In this document: positions 1-7,335 of the stretch, piece by piece
How the letters are laid out: each line of letters opens with the position of its first letter
Position numbering within the stretch: the stretch's first letter is position 1
Assembly (NCBI GenBank): GCA_030824255.1
Contig: JAVBYB010000042.1
Location: 1-13,043, forward strand
Reading direction: 5' to 3'
Origin: a bacterium
GTDB taxonomy: Bacteria > Pseudomonadota > Alphaproteobacteria > Caulobacterales > Hyphomonadaceae
Length of the DNA stretch: 13,043 nt
Program-made: the position numbers and the translations under genes
Notes under the pieces: generated by a model
Database searches by the model: none
What the model was told of the DNA's origin: nothing
The model's input: only the letters and a program-made list of their open reading frames with translations

Positions 1-1617
1 ACGACCGAAAAGCCGGACACGTCGAAGGACGAGAAGCAGGCCCCCGTTGTTCTGGCCGGCCTGCCGGACCGTCTCTGGGAGGTTCCCGTGCGCCCCGGCG
101 ACTATGCCGGCCTTCTCGTGACCGGGACTCACATCCTGCTCGCCGAGCGTGGCGAGCAGGGCGAGGAAGGCGCATCTCTCCGGCGTATCAAGATCACTTC
201 GAAGAAAGTGGAACTGACAGACTTCACCGGCGACGTTCGCCGCTTCGCGCTGTCGGCCGATCGCAGCAAGCTGTTCGTCCAGCAGGGCGCCGCCGCCAAG
301 GCAAAATTCCTCATCGTCAATCCTGCCGAGGATTTCCCGAAGGATCTGGAGCAGAGCACGATCCGGATCTCCGACTGGCGCCTCGCAGTCGACCCGCGCG
401 ACGAGTGGCGCCAGATGGCGCTCGATGCCTGGCGCCTGCACCGCGATTTCGCCTACGACAGCAGCTTGCGCGGCGTAAACTGGAACGCCGTTCGCGACCG
501 CTTCGTGCCGCTCGCCGAACGCGTCGGCCATCGCGCAGAACTCAACGATCTTCTCGCACAGATGTCGGCGGAACTCGGCATCCTGCACAGCCAGATTCGC
601 GCCGGCGAAATCCCGATGGATCGCGAAAGCGGCGTGCCGGCTTTTCTGGGCGCCACGTATGAAGCTGCCCCCAACGGCCTGCGCATCGTTTCCATCCGCG
701 ATGGCGAACGCGCACGGCCTGATACACTGGGACCATTGCTGAAGCCGGGCGTCGGTATACTGCCGGGCGATGTCATTACCGCAATCGACGGAGCAAAAAT
801 CACCACGGTCGCGGCGCTTGGCGAACGCCTCATGCAGAAGGCCGGCCAGCAGGTTCGCATCGACTTCACACGCGAGGCCACGCAACTCAGCCGCATCGTG
901 ATTCCTGCCTCGCGCGGTGAAGAGATCAACCTGCTCTATGCCGACTGGGTGCAGCACAACCGCGAAGCCGTCGCTGCCGCCTCGGGCGGCAAGGTCGGCT
1001 ATCTCCATCTTCGCGCCATGGGCGCCGGCGACGCGGCCAGTTTCGCGCGCGACTTCTACGAACACTACGACAAGGACGGCCTGATCATCGACGTGCGCGG
1101 CAATCGCGGCGGCAACATCGACAGCTGGATCATCGGCACGCTGCTGCGCCGGGTGTGGGCCTTCTGGCCCTCATCGACAGGGGCAGGACCTGCGACCACC
1201 AACATGCAGCAGACCTTCCGTGGCCATCTCACTATCCTCATAGACGAGGGCACGTATTCGGACGGCGAAACCTTTGCGGCGGGCGTGAAGGCGCTTAACC
1301 TTGCGCCGCTGGTCGGCGTGCAGACGGCGGGCGCGGGCATCTGGCTGTCCGATCGCAACCCGCTCATCGACGGCGGTCAGGCCCGCATCGCGGAGATGGG
1401 GCAGTTCGGTCTCGACGGCCGCTGGCTGGTCGAAGGCCGTGGCGTCTCGCCGGATATTGAGGTCGAGAACATGCCCCGCGCCGCCTATCTCGGACAGGAC
1501 GCCCAGCTCGACGCCGCGCTTGCTTATCTCAAAGACAAAATCACTGCTTCCCCCATTCCCCCACTTACGCCAGGAGCCTATCCGCCACTCGGCGAGTACG
1601 GAGCGGATATTCGATAG
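1..1617 (+). CDS. Tricorn-like S41 family serine protease with PDZ domain (5' truncated by window edge)
   Basis: The frame is open from base 1 with no stop, so the gene begins upstream and 538 residues are visible. The first ~100 codons are beta-rich and look like the end of a tricorn-type beta-propeller. A helical region follows (codons ~130-200) ending in ELGILHSQIRAGE; its His at 586-588 fits the tricorn catalytic His. A PDZ-like segment (GDVITAIDG, around 770-800) comes next, then the S41 core. DEGTYSDGETFAAG carries the probable nucleophile Ser at 1258-1260. WLVEGRGVSPDIEVEN carries the Glu at 1432-1434 matching the tricorn catalytic Glu. The tail is Pro-rich and ends at TAG. Tricorn-like proteases degrade peptides. 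Whether this one is cytosolic or exported cannot be told because the N-terminus is missing. It is convergent with the next gene and probably unrelated to it. Residue assignments are by motif similarity from memory. Confidence 0.9.
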   Translation, partial: TTEKPDTSKDEKQAPVVLAGLPDRLWEVPVRPGDYAGLLVTGTHILLAERGEQGEEGASLRRIKITSKKVELTDFTGDVRRFALSADRSKLFVQQGAAAKAKFLIVNPAEDFPKDLEQSTIRISDWRLAVDPRDEWRQMALDAWRLHRDFAYDSSLRGVNWNAVRDRFVPLAERVGHRAELNDLLAQMSAELGILHSQIRAGEIPMDRESGVPAFLGATYEAAPNGLRIVSIRDGERARPDTLGPLLKPGVGILPGDVITAIDGAKITTVAALGERLMQKAGQQVRIDFTREATQLSRIVIPASRGEEINLLYADWVQHNREAVAAASGGKVGYLHLRAMGAGDAASFARDFYEHYDKDGLIIDVRGNRGGNIDSWIIGTLLRRVWAFWPSSTGAGPATTNMQQTFRGHLTILIDEGTYSDGETFAAGVKALNLAPLVGVQTAGAGIWLSDRNPLIDGGQARIAEMGQFGLDGRWLVEGRGVSPDIEVENMPRAAYLGQDAQLDAALAYLKDKITASPIPPLTPGAYPPLGEYGADIR

Positions 1618-1658
1618 GGAGCAAAACGGGGCGGCTGGGTTCGGGAAAACAGGTCATC

Positions 1659-1680
1659 TCTCCGGCCGTTCGGCTGGAGA
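1659..1680 (+). terminator. Candidate terminator hairpin between convergent genes
   Basis: There is a 9-bp stem (one G-U pair) around a 4-base GTTC loop: TCTCCGGCC pairs with GGCTGGAGA. It lies 41 bases after the protease stop and is followed by the pyrimidine-rich CTATTTCTCTCT, not a pure T-run. An A-rich patch (GGGAAAAC) precedes it, so it could also act on transcripts of the opposite strand. The fold is read directly from sequence; terminator activity is inferred. Confidence 0.45.
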
Positions 1681-1734
1681 CTATTTCTCTCTGGCCGAGA
1701 TGCAAAGATTCGAGCCATCGGATGATCTTTGTTG

Positions 1735-1750
1735 CACGATGCAAATCGTG
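1735..1750 (-). repeat. Short perfect inverted repeat (CACGAT-GCAA-ATCGTG)
   Basis: A 6-bp perfect inverted repeat with a 4-base loop lies 7 bases past the stop codon of the HxlR gene. There is no T-run after it on either strand, so it is a weak terminator or 3'-end stabiliser candidate at best. Confidence 0.25.
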
Positions 1751-1757
1751 ATGCTGA

Positions 1758-2726
1758 TCAACCCTTGCGGCGCGTAGCCGGGCTCAGCTCAACATGCGTG
1801 TCGCGCAGCCAGAGCGGCTCGACGCAATGCGCGCACGCCACGATTGGCTCAAGCTCGTGCCCGCACGGCCGGTGATGGAAGATGACCGGCGGTCCTTCCG
1901 GCGCGCCATAATACATGTCGCCCCAGCGCTGGAGCATGACCAGGACCGGGAAGTAGTCGATCCCCTTCCTTGTCAGCCTGTATTCAAGCCGGTTCTCGGA
2001 CTGGCCGTACTGCGTCGCCTTGAGGACATCTAAGTCGATCAGCCAGTTGAGGCGCTCCGTCAGGATGTTCGTCGCCATCGCGGTATCGTCGAGAATCTGA
2101 TCGTACCGGTGAAGGCCCGTCAGGACTGACCGCAGGATGAGGCTTGCCCAGCGATCGCCAAGCAACTGCGCCGCATCCGTGAACAGCATCCGGTTGTCAG
2201 CGGCGGCGGCAAGCTCGCGCTTTTGTCGCCGCCTCGCATAGTGAGGCAGCATGAGACCAAGGCCCGGCCCCTCTTCCCAGTCAACGTCGCGCGCCGAGAA
2301 CTCGGTGCGGCAATGGCCACACACAGGCGCGGGCGACGCGGCATGGCCGCACGTCGTATGCGTCAGCCGGATCGTGAAGCCCGCAGGCGCCGACGCCCAT
2401 CTGGTTTCCCATCGATGCAACATCAGCGTGACCCAGTAGAGGTCACGACCCTTTTTCGTGAAGCGATAGCCCGGGCCCGCGTCGCCCTGCGCTTCATCCC
2501 GCTTCTCGATCAGCCCCGCGCCAATGAGCATGCGAAGGCGGTCCGACAGCAGCGCCTTCGGCAGGCTGGTGCGCTGCTGTATGCCGCTGAACCGGCTCTC
2601 CTGCAGCCAGAGCGCCTGCAGCACCAGAAGCGTTGGCACATCGCCCACGACATCCAGCGCGCGCCAGATCGAGCATGTCCGGATCAGCTTCGCGTTGCTG
2701 GCGATATCTTTCTTGTAGAGCGTCAT
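1758..2726 (-). CDS. Tandem (double) HxlR-type transcriptional regulator with two zinc-ribbon-like motifs
   Basis: At 322 residues this is far longer than a usual HxlR regulator (~100-150 aa), because it holds two copies. Copy 1 spans residues ~15-140: a winged helix (CSIWRALDVVGDVPTLLVLQAL ... LLSDRLRMLIGAGLIEKR, then a wing ending YRFTKKGRDLYW) and then C126-x-H128 ... C136-x2-C139. Copy 2 spans ~180-301: DAAQLLGDRWASLILRSVL ... ILTERLNWLIDLDVL ... YRLTRKGIDYFP, then C288-x-H290 ... C298-x2-C301. HxlR proteins bind DNA as dimers and respond to thiol/aldehyde or other chemical signals. A covalent double copy could act as a single-chain dimer. The start is an ATG 18 bases after the preceding stop, with only a weak Shine-Dalgarno sequence. 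It is the last gene of the operon, so it probably regulates it, including itself. Metal binding is inferred. Confidence 0.92.
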   Translation of the reverse strand: MTLYKKDIASNAKLIRTCSIWRALDVVGDVPTLLVLQALWLQESRFSGIQQRTSLPKALLSDRLRMLIGAGLIEKRDEAQGDAGPGYRFTKKGRDLYWVTLMLHRWETRWASAPAGFTIRLTHTTCGHAASPAPVCGHCRTEFSARDVDWEEGPGLGLMLPHYARRRQKRELAAAADNRMLFTDAAQLLGDRWASLILRSVLTGLHRYDQILDDTAMATNILTERLNWLIDLDVLKATQYGQSENRLEYRLTRKGIDYFPVLVMLQRWGDMYYGAPEGPPVIFHHRPCGHELEPIVACAHCVEPLWLRDTHVELSPATRRKG

Positions 2727-2744
2727 GCGGTGCTTGATCGGCGC

Positions 2745-3611
2745 CTAGGCTGGCCGGCCGGGAGGTAGGAGAAGAAGTTTCGAGGTGCGACGAACATAGT
2801 CCTGATAACCTGGATCACTCCCCCACCGCTTTTTGGCCAACCGGTCAAGCGTCGGTATCCCGCTCACGCGCAGCAGCAGCAGGGCGACGAAGACGGGCGA
2901 GATCAGCGCGAACCAGCTCCACCCCTGCAGCACAGGCACGGCGGCGACAGCGATGCCCGTCCAGAGCAGGATCTCCCCGAAATAGTTGGGATGCTGCGAC
3001 CAGGCCCAGAGTCCCGTCGTGATGAACCGGCCCTTGTTCTCGGGCCTCGCGCGGAAGGCATTCTTCTGTGCGTCGGCGACAACCTCGATCAGGAACCCCA
3101 CGACCCACATCGCCGCGCCGGCATAGAAGAAGGCATCGACCGGTTCGCGCTCAGACGAAGTCAGCACTGTGACCGCGCAGGCGGACGTCATCACCACCCA
3201 CAGCGCCTGCATGTTCCACACGCCAAGGAAACGGAGCGGGTTGCCCCGGATGTCGCGGAACCGCTTGTCCTCGCCCGCACGCCTTATTCGCGTGAACAGC
3301 ATGCCTCCCAGGCGGACCGCCCAGATGGCCACCATGGCCGCGATGGCCAGTTCCCGAACGCCGGCCGGCGCGCTCAGGGCCAGGGCGCTGGCCACGACGC
3401 AGAGATAGGTCAGCGCGCCGGCGAGATCGAAGAATGCCTCGGTGCGCAATGCGATCGCGGGGATGGCCGCCATCCAGTTGATCGCAAAGGCCAGAAGCGC
3501 GCAGACAAACGTGACAGGCAGCGCCTGCCATTGTGCGCCCTCCATCCCGATCAACCAGGAAAGGCCAACGCCGACACCGGCGACGACGATGAGAGTAATC
3601 AGCTGTCGCAA
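2745..3611 (-). CDS. DUF1295 integral membrane protein (steroid 5-alpha-reductase/ICMT superfamily), TTG start
   Basis: The protein has 288 residues, close to the usual DUF1295 length (~250-290). I chose the TTG at 3611 because a perfect AGGAGG sits 7 bases upstream and the protein enters its first membrane helix at once (LITLIVVAGVGVGLSWLI). A longer reading frame exists upstream, but it lies inside the thiolase gene and lacks family-like sequence. About six or seven membrane segments are visible. The family signature GLWAWSQHPNYFGEILLWTG lies in the C-terminal half, after RIRRAGEDKRFRDIRGNPLR. Relatives act as NADPH-dependent steroid/enoyl reductases or prenylcysteine methyltransferases. 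The reaction of DUF1295 proteins is generally not known, so substrate and reaction are open. Its Shine-Dalgarno sequence overlaps the thiolase stop, implying coupled translation. Confidence 0.93.
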   Translation of the reverse strand: MRQLITLIVVAGVGVGLSWLIGMEGAQWQALPVTFVCALLAFAINWMAAIPAIALRTEAFFDLAGALTYLCVVASALALSAPAGVRELAIAAMVAIWAVRLGGMLFTRIRRAGEDKRFRDIRGNPLRFLGVWNMQALWVVMTSACAVTVLTSSEREPVDAFFYAGAAMWVVGFLIEVVADAQKNAFRARPENKGRFITTGLWAWSQHPNYFGEILLWTGIAVAAVPVLQGWSWFALISPVFVALLLLRVSGIPTLDRLAKKRWGSDPGYQDYVRRTSKLLLLPPGRPA

Positions 3612-3618
3612 GTCGCGT

Positions 3619-3625
3619 CCTCCTA
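3619..3625 (-). promoter_or_regulatory. Shine-Dalgarno of the DUF1295 gene overlapping the thiolase stop (TAGGAGG)
   Basis: Read on the minus strand the bases are TAGGAGG followed by ACGCGAC and TTG. The TAG is the stop of the thiolase gene and AGGAGG is a perfect ribosome site with 7-base spacing. This decides the TTG start of the DUF1295 gene. Confidence 0.8.
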
Positions 3626-4858
3626 GGCCCCGGCGCCGACAACGAACGAGCAGTTCGTTGTGCCCGATCCGCCGACATTGAATGTGCCGACGGTTCGCGC
3701 ACCGCCGACCTGCATCTCGCCCGCCTTGCCGGTCACCTGCCGCGCAGCGTCGTGAAGCATGCGCACCCCGGTCGCCCCCACGGGGTGGCCAAGGCCGATG
3801 AGGCCGCCGGACGGATTGACCGGAATCGATCCTCCCAGCTCGATGCGTCCATCCTCGACCGCCTTCCAGGCTTCTCCCGGCGCAGTCACGCCGAAATGCT
3901 CGATCGCGGCGTACTCGGATATACTGAAGCAATCATGGGTCTCGATGGCATCGAGCTCTCTCGCCCCGGAAACGCCGGCCCGCTTGTAGGCGTCCGTGAT
4001 GGCCTTGCGCGTCCAAGGCAGAACGTAGGGCGCGTTGGCGCTGTCCCTCAGCTTGGTGTCCATCCGCATCGGCGCGGTGGTATGGCCCCACCCACGGATG
4101 CGGGCGAGGCTTTCAAGCCCAAGGCCGTGTTCGGCGCAATATGTCCGGGCCGCCTGCTCCGACGCCAGGAAAACGCAGACCGCGCCATCGGTCACCTGTC
4201 CGCAGTCATGCCGGCGCATCCAGCCTTCGACGACCGGATTGAGTTCGTCATCGACGGCGAAGTGCTGGTCGGTCAGCGTCCATTTGCGCGTCTGCGCCTT
4301 GTCGTTGCGCCGCGCGTTGGTGAAATTCTTGCGCGCGATCGCCGCGAGGTGCTCGCGCTTGAGGCCGTAGCGCCGGTCGTATTCCTCGGCGAGGTCGGAA
4401 AACATCGCCGGCCAGACGTACTGGACGTCGGTCGCTTCCTGTCCCACCCACGCCGCAGCGCCCAGATAGTCCGCCGCTGTCTTGCCGCTGACATTGCGCA
4501 TCAGCTCCACGCCAGTCACGCACGCAAGATCATATCGGCCGCTTTCAATGTCTGCCATCGCCGCCAGGATCGCCAGCGAGCCCGATGCACACGCGCCCTC
4601 GTGACGCGAGACCGGAATGCCGGCCAGATCCGGATGCACATGGCCATAGAAGCCGCCCAGCATTCCCTGACCGGCAAACAGCTCGCCCACGAAGTTGCCG
4701 ACATGACCAACCTTGACATCCTTCGGGCGCACGCCTGTCGCCTCGAAGGCGCCGGTCATCGCCTCGTTCATGAGGTCGAATATGCCGAGATCCTCGCGCG
4801 CCATGTTGCGTGCGAAGTCGGTCTGGTAGCCTCCCAGGATGAAAACGGGCCGGCTCAT
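3623..4858 (-). CDS. SCP2-type thiolase / acetyl-CoA acetyltransferase family protein
   Basis: The protein has 411 residues. The ATG at 4858 has GAGGAGG five bases upstream and gives a typical N-terminus (MSRPVFILGGYQTDFAR). The catalytic Cys is C90 in HEGACASGSLA. The HDCFS motif has H308 and the GLGHPVGATG motif has H358; these form the oxyanion-hole/base set of the thiolase fold. The C-terminus reads NVGGSGTTNCSFVVGAGA, with the Cys as NCSF rather than the CxG of degradative thiolases, which points to the SCP2-thiolase/lipid-transfer subgroup. Members cleave or condense 3-ketoacyl-CoA esters, or act as aldolases on CoA esters of sterol side chains. Which reaction applies is not visible. 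The gene sits 10 bases downstream of the carotenoid oxygenase gene, so it is probably co-translated. It likely processes a CoA ester derived from the oxygenase product (inference). Confidence 0.95.
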   Translation of the reverse strand: MSRPVFILGGYQTDFARNMAREDLGIFDLMNEAMTGAFEATGVRPKDVKVGHVGNFVGELFAGQGMLGGFYGHVHPDLAGIPVSRHEGACASGSLAILAAMADIESGRYDLACVTGVELMRNVSGKTAADYLGAAAWVGQEATDVQYVWPAMFSDLAEEYDRRYGLKREHLAAIARKNFTNARRNDKAQTRKWTLTDQHFAVDDELNPVVEGWMRRHDCGQVTDGAVCVFLASEQAARTYCAEHGLGLESLARIRGWGHTTAPMRMDTKLRDSANAPYVLPWTRKAITDAYKRAGVSGARELDAIETHDCFSISEYAAIEHFGVTAPGEAWKAVEDGRIELGGSIPVNPSGGLIGLGHPVGATGVRMLHDAARQVTGKAGEMQVGGARTVGTFNVGGSGTTNCSFVVGAGA

Positions 4859-4863
4859 GTGCG

Positions 4864-4871
4864 CCTCCTCA
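4864..4871 (-). promoter_or_regulatory. Shine-Dalgarno of the thiolase gene overlapping the oxygenase stop (TGAGGAGG)
   Basis: The minus-strand sequence is TGAGGAGGCGCACATG: the TGA of the dioxygenase gene runs straight into GAGGAGG, then five bases, then the thiolase ATG. This is the same architecture as at the next junction downstream and suggests translational coupling. Confidence 0.8.
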
Positions 4872-6329
4872 GGCTTCGAGTTCATCGGCGCCGGCCCACA
4901 CGGTGTGCGTGCCGCTACAGATACGGTGGGGCAGCATGATCCGGCAGACCGGCCCCGCCGCGATGTCCCGCGCATCGAGGATCACGCATTCCGATCTGTC
5001 AGTCTTCATGTTGGTGATGAAACTGATCAGATAGCCATCGTCCTCGTTCGTGCCGCCCTTGCGCGGAATGAAACGGGGCTCCGAACCGTAGGCCTGCTCA
5101 CCGAATGAAAAGCGGGTCACGGTCCGCGTCTCGAGGTCGTGCTTCACCAGTCCGCTGAACAGGAACCAGCCCTTCTCGCCGACAGCGCTGTAGACATAGC
5201 GGTTCTTCACGCCCTGGAAGAGTGGATTGATGACGCCGAACTCGACGGCGTCCTCGTCGCAGAGACGCTCTTCATGCGTCTTGCCGGTCTTCAAATTGAA
5301 GCGCCAGCGATGCAGGTGCGTCTGCAGCGAATGAAGGTCGAGCCCCGCCCCCATAAGCTTGTAGGGGTCCGGCATTGTCTCCAGCGGCTCCGGCCACGGG
5401 CTCTTCTGGAAGTAGCCGTCGAGGACCACCTCGTCGCCCTCTTCATAGCAGTTGGTGAAATGGAGAACGTAGGTCCGTTCCGCCTCGAACCACTTCACCT
5501 CGGAGCCGTCGCCATGGCGCGGAATGACGGCGAAGCGCGACGGGCGCGACTGGTCGTACACGGGCACGTAGAAGCCCTGGTCGATCATCTCCTTGGGCCA
5601 GTAGAGCGGGAAGTCGTTGAGCACCGAATAGTTCGGCGAAATCGCCATGTCGTGCGGCAGGCGTGGCCCAGGCAAGTCGATGGCGGTGTAATGCTTCAGC
5701 CGGTTGTCGGCGCCTACGACGCCATAGTGCATGTAAGGTGCGTGGGTCGAGTAATTGAAGAACATCAACTCCCCCGTCCTGCGATCGACTTTCGGGTGAG
5801 CCGAAATGCCATCTAGCGGCACCCAGCCTTCGATCCCCAGCGTGTCGAGATTTTCCGGCGACAGGCGATAGCCCTCGCCACACTGCCAGAAGGTCGACAG
5901 CAACCGACCTGCATGAACTGCGATGTCCGTGGATGAGCTGTCCTTGATGTGGCCATGAGCGCCCCATCCCTTGCGCTTGGATTTCTGGGGCTTGCCCGTG
6001 AAGCCGATCCACAGCGCCTCGCCCGCCTCCTGCTCGGCGAGGAATCCGCGCGTGCGGATGAAGCGGTTTTTGTAGCTCGCCTTGCCATGCCTGAGCTGCA
6101 TCATGTGCAACATGCCGTCGCCATCGAAGGGATGGTACTTGCCGATGGAGTCGTGCACCGGGTTTTCGGTGTTGCGCACATAGATACCGTCGATGTCGGC
6201 GGGAATCTCGCCGATTACCTCCATGGCGTCGTCGTCATACTCCTCGAAGTTAGGCGTCCACGCCCCGTTCAGATAGGGGTGATCCGTCTTGCCAAGCGTG
6301 GCCTTCACGCGCCCCACAAGCTTGCTCAT
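4869..6329 (-). CDS. Carotenoid oxygenase (RPE65/lignostilbene dioxygenase) family, non-heme Fe(II) dioxygenase
   Basis: The protein has 486 residues, typical of bacterial members. I chose the ATG at 6329 because GGAAGGG lies 7 bases upstream; in-frame extensions to 6443 are Arg-rich and unlike the family. All four iron-binding histidines of the seven-bladed propeller are visible: H178 (ISAHPKVD), H226 (LPHDMAIS), H290 (VLHFTNCYEEG) and H475 (CSGTHTVW, near the C-terminus). Other family motifs are IPADIDGIYVRNTENP, HPFDGDGMLH, GTNEDDGYLIS and VILDARDIAAGP. There is no signal peptide, so it is probably cytosolic or membrane-associated. The family splits C=C bonds of carotenoids, apocarotenoids or stilbenes with O2 to give two carbonyl fragments. 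The substrate cannot be read from sequence. The neighbouring thiolase and DUF1295 enzyme argue for a catabolic role rather than retinal synthesis (inference). Confidence 0.95.
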   Translation of the reverse strand: MSKLVGRVKATLGKTDHPYLNGAWTPNFEEYDDDAMEVIGEIPADIDGIYVRNTENPVHDSIGKYHPFDGDGMLHMMQLRHGKASYKNRFIRTRGFLAEQEAGEALWIGFTGKPQKSKRKGWGAHGHIKDSSSTDIAVHAGRLLSTFWQCGEGYRLSPENLDTLGIEGWVPLDGISAHPKVDRRTGELMFFNYSTHAPYMHYGVVGADNRLKHYTAIDLPGPRLPHDMAISPNYSVLNDFPLYWPKEMIDQGFYVPVYDQSRPSRFAVIPRHGDGSEVKWFEAERTYVLHFTNCYEEGDEVVLDGYFQKSPWPEPLETMPDPYKLMGAGLDLHSLQTHLHRWRFNLKTGKTHEERLCDEDAVEFGVINPLFQGVKNRYVYSAVGEKGWFLFSGLVKHDLETRTVTRFSFGEQAYGSEPRFIPRKGGTNEDDGYLISFITNMKTDRSECVILDARDIAAGPVCRIMLPHRICSGTHTVWAGADELEA

Positions 6330-6439
6330 CGGACGTCCCTTCCTTCTCGACGCGTCCTGCGCCAACCGCACGGTCCGGTCTCGGCCCAGCCCGCGCCTCA
6401 TTCCGCGACTTGCACTACCATACTTGATGGCGCTCTGGA

Positions 6440-7252
6440 TCACACGAACCGGAACTCGACATTTGCGACCGTCGCTGTCTCGCCGACGCGGCTTCGGTAG
6501 CGCGCCTTGAGGTAAATCGCGGTCAGGCCGCGCGGGCCGTCCCCGCTCGGCACGAAATCAATCCGCCGGTCGATGAAGTGCACCGTCGATCCTTCCTGCC
6601 GGGCCAGGAACGTCGCCGCCGCCGTCGCGGCAATGGCGGCCGGATCAGGCACAGCCACCTCGCCGCCCAGTATGTCCTCGGCCGCCTTTGGATCGTTGTA
6701 GTCGCCATGGAGCGGGTTGCCCCACCAATTGTCCTCGGGCGTGTATTTATAGAATTCGAAGCGGGAGCCGAACGTCTTGTAGTTGAACTGCATCAGATGT
6801 TGGCCGCGGAAATCCGGTATCTCGAACGCCAGCTTGTGGCCATTTGCAGCCGCTCGCGCCAGCAAGGCGTCGTCATCATAGGTCTGCAGCACCACCATGA
6901 ACCCGCCATCGCCGCCACGCTCGGCGAAGAAATCATGCAGCTGGTGCGGCTCGCGGACGGGCGAGACGATTTCCAGCATCGTCGTGCCGACACGGATCAT
7001 GCGCGTGTCGAAGCCGAACGCCAGCGTCGGACTGTTTCCGGGCGGCTTTGCGACCGGCTCAACCTCCAGCAGGTCGTAAAGCTGCCGGCAGACAGCATCC
7101 ATGTCCTTCGCGGCGATCACATAATGACGAAGACGGCTGGGCCTCACTGCATCTGCTCCCTGAGCCATCGCGCCGGGCGCCAACGCCATCGCAGCGCTCA
7201 CCGCCCCAAACGCCACGACAGCACGCCGATCAAGCTTGCCTGACTCTGCCAC
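6440..7252 (-). CDS. Exported VOC / glyoxalase-like fold protein
   Basis: The start is the GTG at 7252, with GGAGG exactly 6 bases upstream; an upstream TTG at 7282 has no such site. The 270-residue product begins MAESGKLDRRAVVAFG and has a hydrophobic stretch to APGAMAQGA, an export signal with a twin arginine (R9-R10). It could be a Tat or Sec signal; the Tat motif is only partial. Residues ~41-175 look like a VOC module (LRHYVIAAKDMDAVCRQLYDLL ... TTMLEIVSP ... QHLMQFNYKTFGSRFEFYKY). H43, E94, H152 and E166 sit where VOC enzymes often hold a metal. Residues ~200-270 could be a half-module. The VOC superfamily includes extradiol dioxygenases, glyoxalases and isomerases; I cannot assign a reaction. 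It is probably the first gene of the operon, followed after 110 bases by the dioxygenase gene. Confidence 0.78.
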   Translation of the reverse strand: MAESGKLDRRAVVAFGAVSAAMALAPGAMAQGADAVRPSRLRHYVIAAKDMDAVCRQLYDLLEVEPVAKPPGNSPTLAFGFDTRMIRVGTTMLEIVSPVREPHQLHDFFAERGGDGGFMVVLQTYDDDALLARAAANGHKLAFEIPDFRGQHLMQFNYKTFGSRFEFYKYTPEDNWWGNPLHGDYNDPKAAEDILGGEVAVPDPAAIAATAAATFLARQEGSTVHFIDRRIDFVPSGDGPRGLTAIYLKARYRSRVGETATVANVEFRFV

Positions 7253-7282
7253 GACAATCCTCCATCTGGTCTTGTTACGCAA

Positions 7283-7311
7283 GTAATGACCTTTCCTCGG
7301 AGGCTAGACAA
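7283..7311 (-). promoter_or_regulatory. Weak candidate promoter of the VOC-oxygenase operon
   Basis: On the minus strand TTGTCT (7311-7306) and CATTAC (7288-7283) are 17 bases apart, matching the sigma-70 consensus at 4 of 6 and 3 of 6 bases. Transcription would begin near 7276, giving a ~24-base leader before the GTG with its GGAGG site. The -10 box overlaps the palindrome TTAC-N4-GTAA (7275-7286), a possible operator position. The match is weak and could be chance. Confidence 0.28.
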
Positions 7312-7335
7312 GACGAATCCGTCAGACCCCGGCGG

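Noticed and set aside
3612..3932. Extended N-terminus for the DUF1295 protein (to 395 residues)
   Set aside because: The extension lies inside the thiolase gene, is Arg-rich and non-membrane, while the TTG at 3611 has a perfect AGGAGG site and begins at the first membrane helix.
3752..4939. A long open frame (395 codons) on the plus strand opposite the thiolase gene
   Set aside because: It is exactly antisense to a well-supported thiolase. The product is Arg/His/Ala-rich with no family-like motif, which is typical of GC-rich shadow frames.
5139..5816. A 225-codon plus-strand frame inside the carotenoid oxygenase gene
   Set aside because: It is antisense to a gene with all four iron-ligand histidines. 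No ribosome site or recognisable domain.
6330..6443. Upstream GTG start for the carotenoid oxygenase overlapping the VOC stop
   Set aside because: The extra 38 residues are basic and unlike the family and no ribosome site precedes them. The ATG at 6329 has GGAAGGG at good spacing.
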